NCBI GenBank assembly: GCA_964036045.1
Contig: OZ038385.1
Coordinates: 61,661,919-61,725,918, forward strand
Length of the DNA: 64,000 nucleotides
Direction: 5' to 3'
DNA from: Eutreptiella sp. 'Long Island Sound 2002'
Lineage: Eukaryota; Euglenozoa; Euglenophyceae; Eutreptiales; Eutreptiaceae
Below the pieces are notes generated by a model. The model did not search any database, had not been told where the DNA came from, and saw only the letters and a list, made by a program, of their open reading frames with translations. Below, in pieces: positions 32,401 to 44,944 of this stretch (position 1 is the stretch's first letter; every line of letters starts with the position of its first letter). Position numbers and translations under genes: made by a program.

Positions 32401-32850
32401 GCTGTACGTCTGAAGGGTAAAAGTGGTGGTGTTCCACGAATGCTGCAATAGCAGAGAGAGCACTGGTATCTCACGAGGGCTGATGGTGAGCTTTTCGCAA
32501 CACGGGCAGCTCTGTTTTGACTTTGAGACAGACAAGATTCAAAAAACTGGGCAGTGAATCCGTGGAATGGTCAGGAAAACCAGCCGGACTAGACAAAGCG
32601 TCAGGAAATAGCTGTAGACAAAAGGGGTATTTCATGGAGAAATGTGCTTTGTTTTTGTGAGCCATTGGGGATTCCTTTCCAACACTGCACCTTCTGGTGA
32701 CAGATGCGTGGGCAAACCAACTCAGCCCTTTCGAACACAGCAATTTGCATGTCTCAATGCACACTCCCTGTCAAAGAAAAAAGTCACAAACCGAAAACCT
32801 CGCTAGATGACTGAGGAAGAGGCAATCGCGTGAACATGAACATCACAAGC
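29451..32850. other. Spacer 0 and 3' flank of PiT copy 1
   Basis: No gene supported. It includes the 740-bp block shared with spacer 3, then about 380 bp found only here (30228-30606), then the region common to all spacers. The common region has a TTCC microsatellite near 31240-31260 and a TATATAAA sequence near 31685. Frames up to 138 codons are conserved between copies only because the units are nearly identical, and they overlap on both strands. Confidence 0.45.
31239..31261. repeat. TTCC microsatellite (present in every unit)
   Basis: Five TTCC-type repeats in tandem, seen again near 39881, 47763 and 57400 in the other units. Confidence 0.8.
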
Positions 32851-35800
32851 CTATGCATGGCCCATGGCCAACCAAGAGGCAACGGTTGCGTTGTGCTCGG
32901 TCATGTTATGATATTGAGGAAGGTAGACCATAGAAGGACTCCACAACATAGCTCCCACAAGCGCAGCAGAAAATGCACCAGCAACCACGAGAGTCAAAGC
33001 CCAGCCAGCAAAAACTTTGCCAAACAGCCACCAATTCACACCACCAACCTTGCCATCAACTAAACCACAGCCGATGGTCGCTCCCACCTGCACTTGAGTG
33101 GTGGAAACAGGGGCACCAAGGATGCTGCTGGTGATCACAGTAAGAGATGATGCAAGCTCGATGCAGAAGCCGCGAGAGGGCGTGATTCTGACCATCTGGA
33201 TACCTGCGTAGTGGAATAACAAAGAATGAAAAGAGCGGAGCACAGAGCCAGCCCACATGTTTCAGCATTTCCCACTTGCAAATCCAACAGTTATGTAGCT
33301 TTTTTGATGCCTCCCTGCTTCGGAAGCCTAACAGAGTTTTCTTCGCTCTTGCGACAACGCGAGACAGCAGGGGTGATTGCGCCAACCTGGCCCAAGAGTC
33401 AGAGGGTTCTGTCAGCAGTCCCCAGAAAAAGCAATCGTTTCAGCCAACAAATACCGGCCTGAAAGCAGTCCTCAGCAGACAGTATGTGGGCCGATCCTGT
33501 GCACCCAGAGATTGAACCCAGGATCCAGGGGGGATAGTGTTGTCTCCCAAAATCATCACTTTGTGAGGAGTTAATTAAACATCCAATGTCATACACTGGG
33601 GTATTCTGGGGTAGTTCACCCCCAATAAATGGGGGTGCAATGGGACTCACCCCTGCCCATGATCTAACAACCTCTCTACAGTCACAACAAACGAGCTCCG
33701 AAAAAGGTTGGAAGACTAGCACATCAAATTATCCTGTTTACCATTCTAAATTCTTGCAGAGATGCCTGAGAATGTGGCCCCATGCCATGGGTGTGGAACA
33801 AAAAAGAGTAGTTCAAACAAAGCAGACAAACCGATTGTCTCGATGATCTTGTAGCCCCACGTGGCAACACCGACACCAATGCATACTCCTCCCAGAGCCA
33901 GAATCCACAGCGGCACGTCAGATTTTCCAGCTTTCGATCCGTTGCACCCGGGAATATCATTCTCATTGTACACCATGACGGTGGCGGCCAAAGTACTAAC
34001 AGCATTTGCAACGTCATTAGCACCGTGGGCGAAAGAGTCAAAGCATGCAGTGATGACTTGGATCCAGTTGAAAGTGTACTCGGTCTTAACATCAAACACT
34101 TCAGCAGCCTCATGAATTGCCTTGGAGGAAACAATGAAAGCACCCACTGCGCACAGAACCTCGTCCCACCCCAATCTCGTCCATAAAAGAGTCAAATATT
34201 TTTCAACAATGAGAGAGACGGGAGTCGGCAGGCTACAAAGTGAAAACACATTGCTCCTGCACATGCCGTACAGAGAGACCATGCAGACCCCTGGAGGTGG
34301 CCAGGTCCCCAAAAGCATGGACCACCTCAAGTAGTACGGACCCAGGACCCCTGCCAAAATTATCCACGCCCCTGATGTATGTCTGGCTGTGGTGTTTGGA
34401 GAAATCCCTCCACGTAAAGTCTTTCCGGTTGCAGCTGCTTAGTGGATTTCTCAGGCATCAAAGGGGGTTCCCAGGACTGCCAGCACCTGGTAGCACGTCC
34501 ACGAATTGCAAACAGAGAGGGGAGGTTGGCTGGCTGATGAAATACATAGATACCTTGCCCTTAGCACCAAAAAATCCACCTCGATCCAAGGCATCGCCGT
34601 GCAAATCTCTGTCATAAATGTGCTTCTTTTCGTGCTGGGCCTCCTCTCCGTTATCTAGAACCTTTTCATCATCCTTGCTGTGAACAGGGATGGAAGTAGT
34701 ACCGGCTGCCTGCTCTTCTTCCTGCAGAACAAAACGTGTCAGATGCTTCGTTGCTTCGTTGAGTGAGGAAATCAGGCAGTCCATAAGGGCGGCGCTCACA
34801 CTGCCCAGTGCACAGTTGTGGATACCTCCTCAGCTGCGACCTGTCTGTCGATGCGCTTGCGCATGAAGGGAACGATGATACAACCCACAGGGACAGCGAT
34901 CACCAGAGCAATACCCAGGCAGACCCAGAGGCCAACATAAGCCGGCAGCACGTTGGCCAGCGCTTTTTTGATGCCAGCAGCACCTACGAAGGTGGCCAGC
35001 GGTGGATTCACCATCAGTGATCACGGAAAGAGAGTAATCACTTGACAGAAATATGTATCGGTCGTGGATGCGCCCAGGCCCTGTCCCAATGTACATTTGC
35101 TTTGTCCGTTTCAGCTAAACGTCTTCTTGTGCATTTGTAGACACAGAATTAGACAAGCGGAATGAGAAATGCATACCCTTGTAAGCCATGAAGAAAAGGT
35201 TAATCCAAAGGGTGAAGCACAGCAGAATAGGGTAGAACTTCAATGCTCGCTCATAGGAGTTTTCGTGTCGCAGGATGAAAAATCTCACCTGTAGACATAC
35301 GACGTTGGAGTGGACGCGGTCAAACTAGAGCTGTGTGTGGGCATGTGTGCTAGAGGAGGAAAATACCAGGAAGAAGATAATGGCTGCAGCAACGCACGAA
35401 GACAGAGGGGCCGTTACCCAGGAGAGGACCACCATTCCCACCTTGTCCCACAGCACAACACTTGGACCATAGGCACCCAGACCGAAACCAATGATGGCAC
35501 CGATGACACTGTGCGTTGTGGAGACGGGGAAGCGCAGGTAGGTTGCGACGGCCAGCCAGAGACCTGTACGTGAAAAGGGGTTGGTTGCAAAATCCCACGT
35601 TCGCGTTCCAGACAGCACCTTGCAAGCACATTGTACGGTCTGTGGCAGACCTGTGGCGACGTCGGCGCAGAACATTCCAAGCATCAGGAACTCTGGGTTC
35701 TTCTCAAACGCACAAGGTTCCACGATCTTCTTACGTACAGTGTCTGTGACATTCGAACCCAAGACAAATGCACCAAGGAACTCGAAAATACTGGCCACAA

Positions 35801-36017
35801 TGACAGCCTGCCACAGTGTGAGCGACTTGGAACCCACAGAGGTCCCAAAGCAGTTGGCCACGTCATTGGCACCAATACCCCAGGCAGTAATCGCAGTCAT
35901 GATAGTCTCACATATGACAATCCAGAAGAAATCTCGTGGCTCAACGCCGCTGTGAGCATACGCCACAGTGGCCAGAGCGGCCACACCAAAGAAGCTCAAA
36001 AGGGTCTGACTCTTCAT
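32851..36017 (-). CDS. PiT-family inorganic phosphate transporter, copy 1 (7 exons, 547 aa)
   Basis: Exons (minus strand, first to last): 36017-35651, 35563-35367, 35288-35177, 34983-34826, 34721-34554, 34120-33832, 33203-32851. All introns are GT...AG and phases fit. PiT (PHO-4, PF01384) proteins import phosphate with Na+ or H+ across a membrane. The signature occurs twice, as the family requires: GANDVAN at residues 49-55 with FPVSTTH near 134-140, and GANDVAN at 367-373 with PVSTTQ at 462-467 (usual His replaced by Gln). A hydrophilic loop (about 260-335) separates the two halves. The start at 36017 is the first ATG in frame and gives a hydrophobic N-terminus, a signal peptide or first membrane helix. 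Intron 5 is 433 bp here, about 290 bp shorter than in the other copies. Plasma-membrane location is likely but not shown. Confidence 0.92.
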
Positions 36018-36667
36018 AATTAGGGGCTGAGAACGTAGGGGAGAGTGGACAACATCGAAGACAGACACAAGAGCATAAGAAATTGAAATGGTCGCCGATC
36101 TTCACTGCGAGAGGTTGGAAACTTGTTGGAGGTGATCGGAGTCCACTGAAGTCCAAAGCAGCCCCCAGCCTTAGTTCTCGGGTCACCAAATGGCTAACTG
36201 ACTGTCCTAGTGCTATTCCAAAACAGCTGCTCCGTCACTTTCTCCTCTTCCTATCATTGACGGGGAGGAAATGACACATTTAGTAAAGAAAAATGGCTAA
36301 AAGAACCGTGCACCAAGGTTCGTCTCTCTGAATTCCAGGAGCAGAGTCCCCAACAGGGGTCACTTCACATCTGGTTGTCGTTATTGTGCCATGTGCGCAG
36401 CACACATTGGTTGCCCAAGCAACTGGTACGCGCTGTCCAAGCGATGTGTATGTGTTGCACAAGCGATGTGTGGTGTGTATGCATTGCACAAGCAATTGTA
36501 CGTCTCGCCCACATGGCTTAGGGACCCACCAACCCACTCCCACCCACCCCCTGGGGGGGGGGGGGTCATATACCTTTGCTTGGCCCACACTGGTTGTAGC
36601 TCGGAGGAAGGTGGTCACTCTTCGGGACAGTTGGTGGTCCCGTATACCCCACAATGAATGAAAAAAC

Positions 36668-36757
36668 AGTGGATTATGACATGCCCTGAAATTGCACCCA
36701 TCAGGAATTCAACCAAGGACCTTAACCATTCAACTACCTTCCTTAGCTGGCAACACT
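36668..36757 (-). repeat. Possible tRNA-like/SINE fragment in the PiT spacer
   Basis: On the minus strand 'ggtagttgaatggttaagg' resembles an A box and 'ggttgaattcc' a B box, but they are too close together for a tRNA. The same sequence is in spacers 2 and 3. In unit 4 it was removed by the deletion. Confidence 0.22.
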
Positions 36758-36759
36758 TG

Positions 36760-36997
36760 TGCAATAGGCGCCACCTTGGGTGAACGCTATGTTAAAATTT
36801 TCAATGCCTCTAACGCTCACAAACCCAGCACCCAAGAAAATCCCACCCCCATGCCTCCCAAAAACCACTGAAAAGGGCCTTTGACCCCCCCCCCATCGGC
36901 CCCATCGTAGGGTGTCCGACACAGTAATCAATAGCCTAACTGGGACTCCAACACGTCCACATTGCGGACCCATATCATTGTGTGTCGCTGTCCATCA
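36760..36997. repeat. 238-bp direct repeat, left copy (spacer 1)
   Basis: Begins TGCAATAGGC and ends TCCATCA. It matches 38155-38391 except for scattered changes. The TG...CA ends suggest an old LTR, but the flanking bases (cttg and gtgt) do not match as a target duplication. Confidence 0.6.
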
Positions 36998-38154
36998 GTG
37001 CCTCTGAGGGTGCCAGAAGAGGAGGGTCCAATGCCGTGACGCCCGTGAAGGGGGATGTGTTTGTGGGTGCCGAGCCTAGACTGGGGGATTGCGAGTGGAC
37101 GATACCCAAGTCCAGCTTCAAAAGCCCAGTGGGTATTCTACCCATGACGGTGGGGAGCGAGTGCTGCGGAGGTTGGACTAGCCACCGCACCGACGCAGGG
37201 GCCCACGTGCAGGCGATCTATCAGACTGAACGGCTAGGTGAAGAGAGGACTAACTAGGCGTCGGTCAAACCCCGGGGGAAACCAGGTGCTCGCCCGTCAG
37301 GGGGACGGTTGCCTGTGAAGGGGACCTTACACCTGTGGCAACCTATGGCAGAGAGCGCATGCCCCCACCGACGAGTGGCTGCCAGACCCAAAAGGGTGAG
37401 GCAAAGCAAGGCCCCCGCATGTGGGCCAACAAGAAATCAAGGTAAGTCAAGTTGACCACTGCAGACCAAAAACCATTGAACGAGGAATGTTGTACCATAC
37501 TTGTAGGTTAACAAACGGTATCCCATAGAGTACAAAAAACCCCTCTCATAGAGAAAGGAAAACTACCCTCCTCTGAGGGGGGCCCTCTAATCAACAAAAA
37601 GCTCCCAGTCGATGTTGTGTGGTCTGGATGTTTCTAAAACACCCATTTGAATGCAATGCAGCATGATGTGCACACAATATTTCCCTATAGACAGCGAAAT
37701 AGTACAAAAAAACCCACAACCTGCAGAATTTCAAATGACATTGTTTCTTTCAAATTGGTGTTGTATGCCTTCTTAATTTTCGAGACAGCACAAACCAAAC
37801 CCATTGACAATAGAAGCTTGCTAAACCTTCCTTGCCCCTCTTGCTGCTTGCCCATCACTACGTGCTCCATGTGCAGTCCCCAAAACCCCCCTTTGAGTCA
37901 CGAGCCATGGAGAAAAGGAAGGAAAATAGTGAACACACCTTTTGTCCACAGCCCCCTCCCCTCACTTCAATGTGGACAAGAAACTCCGCTTTAGTGGACA
38001 ACAACAACCTCTCCTGTTTGGTGCAAAAGCAACCATTTTTCCTCCGATTTGAAGGAAAAAAACCCTTGGGAGCTGTGCTGTCCCCTACCCCCCCTGTGCC
38101 TTTGGAATGTAATGTAAAACAACCTCCCATTGGACATCCCCCCAGCTCCTCCTT

Positions 38155-38391
38155 TGCAATAGGCACCTCCTTGGGTGAACACTATGTTAAAATTTTCAAT
38201 GCCCCTAACGCTCACAAACCCAACACCCAAGAAAATCCCACCCTCATGCCTCCCAAAAACCACTGAAAAAGGCCTTTGGACCCCCCCCACCCCCCTCGGG
38301 GTAGGGTTCCCGACACACTAATCAATAGCCTAACTGGGACCCCAACACGTCCACATTGCGGACCCATATCATTGTGTGTCGCTGTCCATCA
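38155..38391. repeat. 237-bp direct repeat, right copy (spacer 1)
   Basis: Partner of 36760-36997. Spacer 3 also has both copies (about 53546-53744, internally shortened, and 54887-55124). In spacers 2 and 4 most of the right copy and the DNA between them is missing. Confidence 0.6.
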
Positions 38392-38443
38392 GTGTGTGTC
38401 GTCTGGTGACAGCCACTGATCCAGTGCAAACCCGGCCAAAATC

Positions 38444-38605
38444 AAGTACAAGAAGAGTGGGTGACTAGTGATCTCTCTCTCTCAGTTGCTTGCGTCAACC
38501 ACGCCTCAGGGTAGGGTTTTCAGGTGGAAAGCTCTGCTCTCTGGCGTGTCAAATGCCGCAGTGTTATTCCACAAGGTGATGAAGAAAATTGTGAATCTAT
38601 TGTGA
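38444..38605 (+). pseudogene. Ty3/gypsy RT fossil, spacer 1
   Basis: From 38483 to the stop at 38603-38605 the translation runs QLLASTTPQGRVFRWK, then GVSNAAVLFHKVMKK. It lines up with the ELLAFITPQGRVFKWK / GVANAPALFQELMNK block of the two gypsy elements at the left of the window. Upstream, 'aagtacaagaagagtggg' matches the KMDKRSG codons, but in a different phase. It is a fragment of about 50 codons, not functional. Confidence 0.75.
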
Positions 38606-41486
38606 CAACGGCCGGGGACTTTCGCTGCGGCATGCTCCATTGCTGCGCAATGCAGCACAATACGGCACGAGGGGCACAGGGAGATCAAGGTTGGTGTCGG
38701 CCCCCGGGGACGACCCGTGATGCAACCGGGCCTGTGCCTGCTCACCCCAGCAGTGAGGAGGCAGGCGTTGGGGGGCATGTGAGCATGGCTAGCAAAGCCC
38801 AGCCCAATGGGGTTGCTTGGGATTTTTGCACTTTGGGTCATGTTTTTCTTCGGTAGAAATGACAAAGTGTGAGATGCTGATGATATGTACTTGACGTCCC
38901 CAGAATGCACCCCTAAAAAACTTCAAATGCACCAACAAAGAAGGCCTTTGACCCACCCACCCGTCCCCCCCCCCCCCCACAGGCCCCACCCGTTCTCCCC
39001 ATTCGCAACTCCATTTCCAGCCTTCTGTTGGCACCAATGGGTCCCAAAATTGCCCCCAAAAATGGACCCCAAAAAACTTCCGCAGGCAGCAACAAAACCT
39101 CCCTTTGTACCCAGAATGTCTCCTTGCTTGCCCATGCTTGCCTGCTACACTTCTGAACCCCCCCCTCCACCTCCACCCTTTTCTCTCATTGTGACAATCC
39201 AATTTCAATCTTCTTTTTGTCTTCAAGCATACCCCCCCCCCCCCACACACACACGCAGAAAACACAATCACTGCTCAAACTGCAAGGTTCCTCGAAGGAC
39301 AGCTGCAATTTACCTTTTGTCTCTATATATAAAATATTGGCAACATTTCCATGAAATTTGTACCGATTTTCCAGTTTCCCAAGCCTCCACTCCACTCCCT
39401 TTGCTCCTTGCTCTATCTCCTGTCATTGGAATCCCAGCACCTCAAAACCTCATCAGGCCCATATAATATTCACTGACATCGAAACGCGAACCATAGTTGA
39501 CCAACGCAAATGGGAACTTCAATCGGATACATACATGGCCCTGGCCATTCAAAAACATCTGATGCCCAAACAAATTGCAACCGCGTGTTTCTACACTTCT
39601 GTTAGACCTAGCCTGGCGGGGAAGGGTCTGAAATGCAGGAAAAAAAATGTCCCAAACCATTTTTTAATCTTTCTTCTAATGGTCCACTCAGAGCACTCTG
39701 GTGTCAATCATGCAATTTTCCATCCTACTATCACCACCCCCATGCAACAAAATTGGCACAAAATTGCAAATCCACATTACTCATGCACCCTCGTGCATGA
39801 AAACACCTTCCTTCACAACCTTTCTTGAGAATTCTAAAACCACTTGATTTTGCTCATCCATCTTTTTGCACCTTGCACAATCTTCCTTCCTTCCTTCCTT
39901 CCTTGAGAAATGTAAAACCACTTGATGTGCCAGTCAACCTTTTGTCACGTTGAATGCAGACTGCAACACTCACTTTGTGCAGTCCTGCCCTCAGGAAACA
40001 GCGTCTGTGAAGATGAATTTCCCAGTACCAAACAGAGTTTTTTCAAAAAAAACCCTCCAGAAATAGCAGCCTTCACCTGGGGACGGCAGGCCCACAGCAA
40101 CTCCCTTGGCACGCACTGAAGCAACTTGCACCATATTCCATCTCCTCCATTCGATACTGTTCACAAATGTTGGTCCCAAAACCAAACCTGCAGGTCTTAC
40201 AGCTGAACGCCAAACCACAGGAAAACATGCAAAGTGCAAAGTTCCAAAGATGTGCTGTGATGTTGTTCTGGTTGCCTTACAGAAGCGCACTGGGATATGA
40301 CAGGACATCTTCGTCCTCGTTATATAAACCCTCAGAGCGTAGCATACATGGCTTTGGCGAACTTTCCGTGCTGCCAACAGTGCGCACACACTTGGGAAAA
40401 CAGCACAACACATACAGAAGCAAGAGCTGCCACTGGCACGCAGCACAGAACACATGAACAAAAGAATGCGTGCGTCTTGTGATGGCACAAATGAAGACAA
40501 ACGAACAATGGTGTGGTGTGGTATGGTGCAGCATTGTGCCACAGAGTTTTTTGCATTCTCATACTTGCCCTCCGCCTCCCAGCTCGAGGTCTTACAGCTG
40601 AACCAGACCAGTGGACAATATCCCGTGACCTAAGTGCAGCATGCCTTTTTGGAGAAGACAAGAGCTGCTTGATCGCAAACTTACAATCAAAGGCAATCAA
40701 ACATTGGCAGCAGAGAACGCAAACAGAGACAAATGCATGAGCACCCAAAAACAGTGAAGCTTGAGAATGCGGTGGCGTGGGTGGCGCCGCGGCAAGTGAC
40801 GTACTTTGTTAAGAACAGCACCATCATGCAGCATGGGGTGTGGAAGATCCAGAGTCGCCTTTGGGCTTGAACATGAACACAACGAATGCAGAGAACAGTG
40901 AAGAAGAACAGAATTCAGGCACATTGGAACCAAAATGCACCACAGCAAACTCGCCCGAGGGCCGTTAGGGATCATCACACCAGCGAGTGCTTGGTTTGCC
41001 ATCATTTCGTGCAATCTATGATGTTCATCAATGAGCGCTGTACGTCTGAAAGGTAAAAGTGGTGGTGTTCCACGAATGCTGCAATAGCAGAGAGAGCACT
41101 GGTATCTCACGAGGGCTGATGGTGAGCTTTTCGCAACACGGGCAGCTCTGTTTTGACTTTGAGACAGACAAGATTCAAAAAACTGGGCAGTGAATCCGTG
41201 GAATGGTCAGGAAAACCAGCCGGACTAGACAAAGCGTCAGGAAATAGCTGTAGACAAAAGGGGTATTTCATGGAGAAATGTGCTTTGTTTTTGTGAGCCA
41301 TTGGGGATTCCTTTCCAACACCGCACCTTCTGGTGACAGATGCGTGGGCAAACCAACTCAGCCCTTTCGAACACAGCAATTTGCATGTCTCAATGCACAC
41401 TCCCTGTCAAAGAAAAAAGTCACAAACCGAAAACCTCGCTAGATGACTGAGGAAGAGGCAATCGCGTGAACATGAACATCACAAGC

Positions 41487-44400
41487 CTATGCATGGCCCA
41501 TGGCCAACCAAGAGGCAAGGGTTGCGTTGTGCTCGGTCATGTTATGATATTGAGGAAGGTAGACCATAGAAGGACTCCACAACATAGCTCCCACAAGCGC
41601 AGCAGAAAATGCACCAGCAACCACGAGAGTCAAAGCCCAGCCAGCAAAAACTTTGCCAAACAGCCACCAATTCACACCACCAACCTTGCCATCAACTAAA
41701 CCACAGCCGATGGTCGCTCCCACCTGCACTTGAGTGGTGGAAACAGGGGCACCAAGGATGCTGCTGGTGATCACAGTAAGAGATGATGCAAGCTCAATGC
41801 AGAAGCCGCGAGAGGGCGTGATTCTGACCATCTGGATACCTGCGTAGTGGAATAACAAAGAATGAAAAGAGCGGAGCACAGAGCCAGCCCACATGGTTCA
41901 GCATTTCCCACTTGCAAATCCAACAGTTATGTAGCTTTTTTGATGCCTCCCTGCTTCGGAAGCCTAACAGAGTTTTCTTCGCTCTTGTGACAACGCGAGA
42001 CAGCAGGGGTGATTGCGCCAACCTGGCCCAAGAGTCAGAGGGTTCTGTCAGCAGTCCCCAGAAAAAGCAATCGTTTCAGCCAACAAATACCGGCCTGAAA
42101 GCAGTCCTCAGCAGACAGTATGTGGGCCGATCCTGTGCACCCAGAGATTGAACCCAGGATCCAGGGGGGATAGTGTTGTCTCCCAAAATCATCACTTTGT
42201 GAGGAGTGAATTAAACATCCAATGTCATACACTGGGGTATTCTGGGGTAGTTCACCCCCAATAAATGGGGGTGCAATGGGACTCACCCCTGCCCATGATC
42301 TAACAACCTCTCTACAGTCACAACAAACGAGCTCCGAAAAAGGTTGGAAGACTAGCACATCAAATTATCCTGTTTACCATTCTAAATTCTTGCAGAGATG
42401 CCTGAGAATGTGGCCCCATGCCATGGGTGTGGAACAAAAAAGAGTAGTTCAAACAAAGCAGACAAACCGATTGTCTCGATGATCTTGTAGCCCCACGTGG
42501 CAACACCGACACCAATGCATACTCCTCCCAGAGCCAGAATCCACAGCGGCACGTCAGATTTTCCAGCTTTCGATCCGTTGCACCCGGGAATATCATTCTC
42601 ATTGTACACCATGACGGTGGCGGCCAAAGTACTAACAGCATTTGCAACGTCATTAGCACCGTGGGCGAAAGAGTCAAAGCATGCAGTGATGACTTGGATC
42701 CAGTTGAAAGTGTACTCGGTCTTAACATCAAACACTTCAGCAGCCTCATGAATTGCCTTGGAGGAAACAATGAAAGCACCCACTGCGCACAGAACCTCGT
42801 CCCACCCCAATCTCGTCCATAAAAGAGTCAAATATTTTTCAACAATGAGAGAGACGGGAGTCGGCAGGCTACAAAGTGAAAACACATTGCTCCTGCACAT
42901 GCCGTACAGAGAGACCATGCAGACCCCTGGAGGTGGCCAGGTCCCCAAAAATGTAGCAATCTTTGCATTTCCTCGTTGCACACGATCGGAGGTGGTAAAA
43001 AAAACACGTCAATCCTGCTCAGTTTGCACAGCATGGCCTCACTGAATTTTTCCACAGAGTGGGGGGTTTTCGGCGGGGAACAATGTGGGCAGTATTTCGG
43101 CACAGTGGTTGTGACGGTTTCAGCAGCAGTCTGGAAATGACATCTTCCAACAGTATTTTGAGAAACTTTTTTGGCCCGAAAACGGCCGCTTTTTCAGGAA
43201 CCCACCTGGGCCAATACAGGTCAAAAACAGCTAAAACTGGTGCATGGACCACCTCAAGTAGTACGGACCCAGGACCCCTGCCAAAATTATCCACGCCCCT
43301 GATGTATGTCTGGCTGTGGTGTTTGGAGAAATCCCTCCACGTAAAGTCTTTCCGGTTGCAGCTGCTTAGTGGATTTCTCAGGCATCAAAGGGGGTTCCCA
43401 GGACTGCCAGCACCTGGTAGCACGTCCACGAATTGCAAACAGAGAGGGGAGATTGGCTGGCTGATGAAATACATAGATACCTTGCCCTTAGCACCAAAAA
43501 ATCCACCTCGATCCAAGGCATCGCCGTGCAAATCTCTGTCATAAATGTGCTTCTTTTCGTGCTGGGCCTCCTCTCCGTTATCTAGAACCTTTTCATCATC
43601 CTTGCTGTGAACAGGGATGGAAGTAGTACCGGCTGCCTGCTCTTCTTCCTGCAGAACAAAACGTGTCAGATGCTTCGTTGCTTCGTTGAGTGAGGAAATC
43701 AGGCAGTCCATAAGGGCGGCGCTCACACTGCCCAGTGCACAGTTGTGGATACCTCCTCAGCTGCGACCTGTCTGTCGATGCGCTTGCGCATGAAGGGAAC
43801 GATGATACAACCCACAGGGACAGCGATCACCAGAGCAATACCCAGGCAGACCCAGAGGCCAACATAAGCCGGCAGCACGTTGGCCAGCGCTTTTTTGATG
43901 CCAGCAGCACCTACGAAGGTGGCCAGCGGTGGATTCACCATCAGTGATCACGGAAAGAGAGTAATCACTTGACAGAAATATGTATCGGTCGTGGATGCGC
44001 CCAGGCCCTGTCCCAATGTACATTTGCTTTGTCCGTTTCAGCTAAACGTCTTCTTGTGCATTTGTAGACACAGAATTAGACAAGCGGAATGAGAAATGCA
44101 TACCCTTGTAAGCCATGAAGAAAAGGTTAATCCAAAGGGTGAAGCACAGCAGAATGGGGTAGAACTTCAATGCTCGCTCATAGGAGTTTTCGTGTCGCAG
44201 GATGAAAAATCTCACCTGTAGACATACGACGTTGGAGTGGACGCGGTCAAACTAGAGCTGTGTGTGGGCATGTGTGCTAGAGGAGGAAAATACCAGGAAG
44301 AAGATAATGGCTGCAGCAACGCACGAAGACAGAGGGGCCGTTACCCAGGAGAGGACCACCATTCCCACCTTGTCCCACAGCACAACACTTGGACCATAGG

Positions 44401-44944
44401 CACCCAGACCGAAACCAATGATGGCACCGATGACACTGTGCGTTGTGGAGACGGGGAAGCGCAGGTAGGTTGCGACGGCCAGCCAGAGACCTGTACGTGA
44501 AAAGGGGTTGGTTGCAAAATCCCACGTTCACGTTCCGGACAGCACCTTGCAAGCACATTGTACGGTCTGTGGCAGACCTGTGGCGACGTCGGCGCAGAAC
44601 ATTCCAAGCATCAGGAACTCTGGGTTCTTCTCAAACGCACAAGGTTCCACAATCTTCTTACGTACAGTGTCTGTGACATTCGAACCCAAGACAAATGCAC
44701 CAAGGAACTCGAAAATACTGGCCACAATGACAGCCTGCCACAGTGTGAGCGACTTGGAACCCACAGAGGTCCCAAAGCAGTTGGCCACGTCATTGGCACC
44801 AATACCCCAGGCAGTAATCGCAGTCATGATAGTCTCACATATGACAATCCAGAAGAAATCTCGTGGCTCAACGCCGCTGTGAGCATACGCCACAGTGGCC
44901 AGAGCGGCCACACCAAAGAAGCTCAAAAGGGTTTGACTCTTCAT
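41487..44944 (-). CDS. PiT-family inorganic phosphate transporter, copy 2 (7 exons, 547 aa)
   Basis: Exons: 44944-44578, 44490-44294, 44215-44104, 43910-43753, 43648-43481, 42756-42468, 41839-41487. The same splice sites and phases as copy 1, and no disabling change was seen. The protein differs from copy 1 at very few sites, for example Leu for Val in the C-terminal NAT(V/L)ASW stretch. Both GANDVAN motifs are intact. Intron 5 is 724 bp and carries the extra ~290 bp (about 42951-43241) that copies 3 and 4 share. Intron 1 (87 bp) contains an in-frame TGA here, so it must be removed, which supports the splice model in all copies. Confidence 0.92.
42951..43241. repeat. ~290-bp intron-5 segment absent from PiT copy 1
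   Basis: Lies wholly inside intron 5 between 'ccccaaaa' and 'gcatggacc', which are directly joined in copy 1 (about 34315). Copies 3 and 4 carry it at about 50833-51123 and 60465-60745. No target duplication is evident, so loss in copy 1 and gain in the ancestor of 2-4 are both possible. Confidence 0.8.

Larger units (their letters stand above)
36018..41486. other. Spacer 1, between PiT copies 1 and 2
   Basis: No intact gene. In order: the upstream region of PiT copy 1; a G run near 36550; a weak tRNA-like stretch (minus, 36668-36757); a 238-bp direct repeat at 36760-36997 and 38155-38391; an RT fossil at 38444-38605; and the common 3'-flank region of copy 2. A 91-codon frame at 36982-37257 has no match I know. 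Confidence 0.5.

Noticed and set aside
31553-32764. Frames of 97-138 codons downstream of each PiT copy
   Set aside because: They recur in all units only because the units are nearly identical. Several overlap on both strands and none has a recognisable feature.
36760-38391. Direct repeats in the PiT spacer as LTRs of one intact element
   Set aside because: The ends resemble TG...CA, but flanking bases do not form a target duplication and no retroelement protein lies between them, so only a repeat is called.
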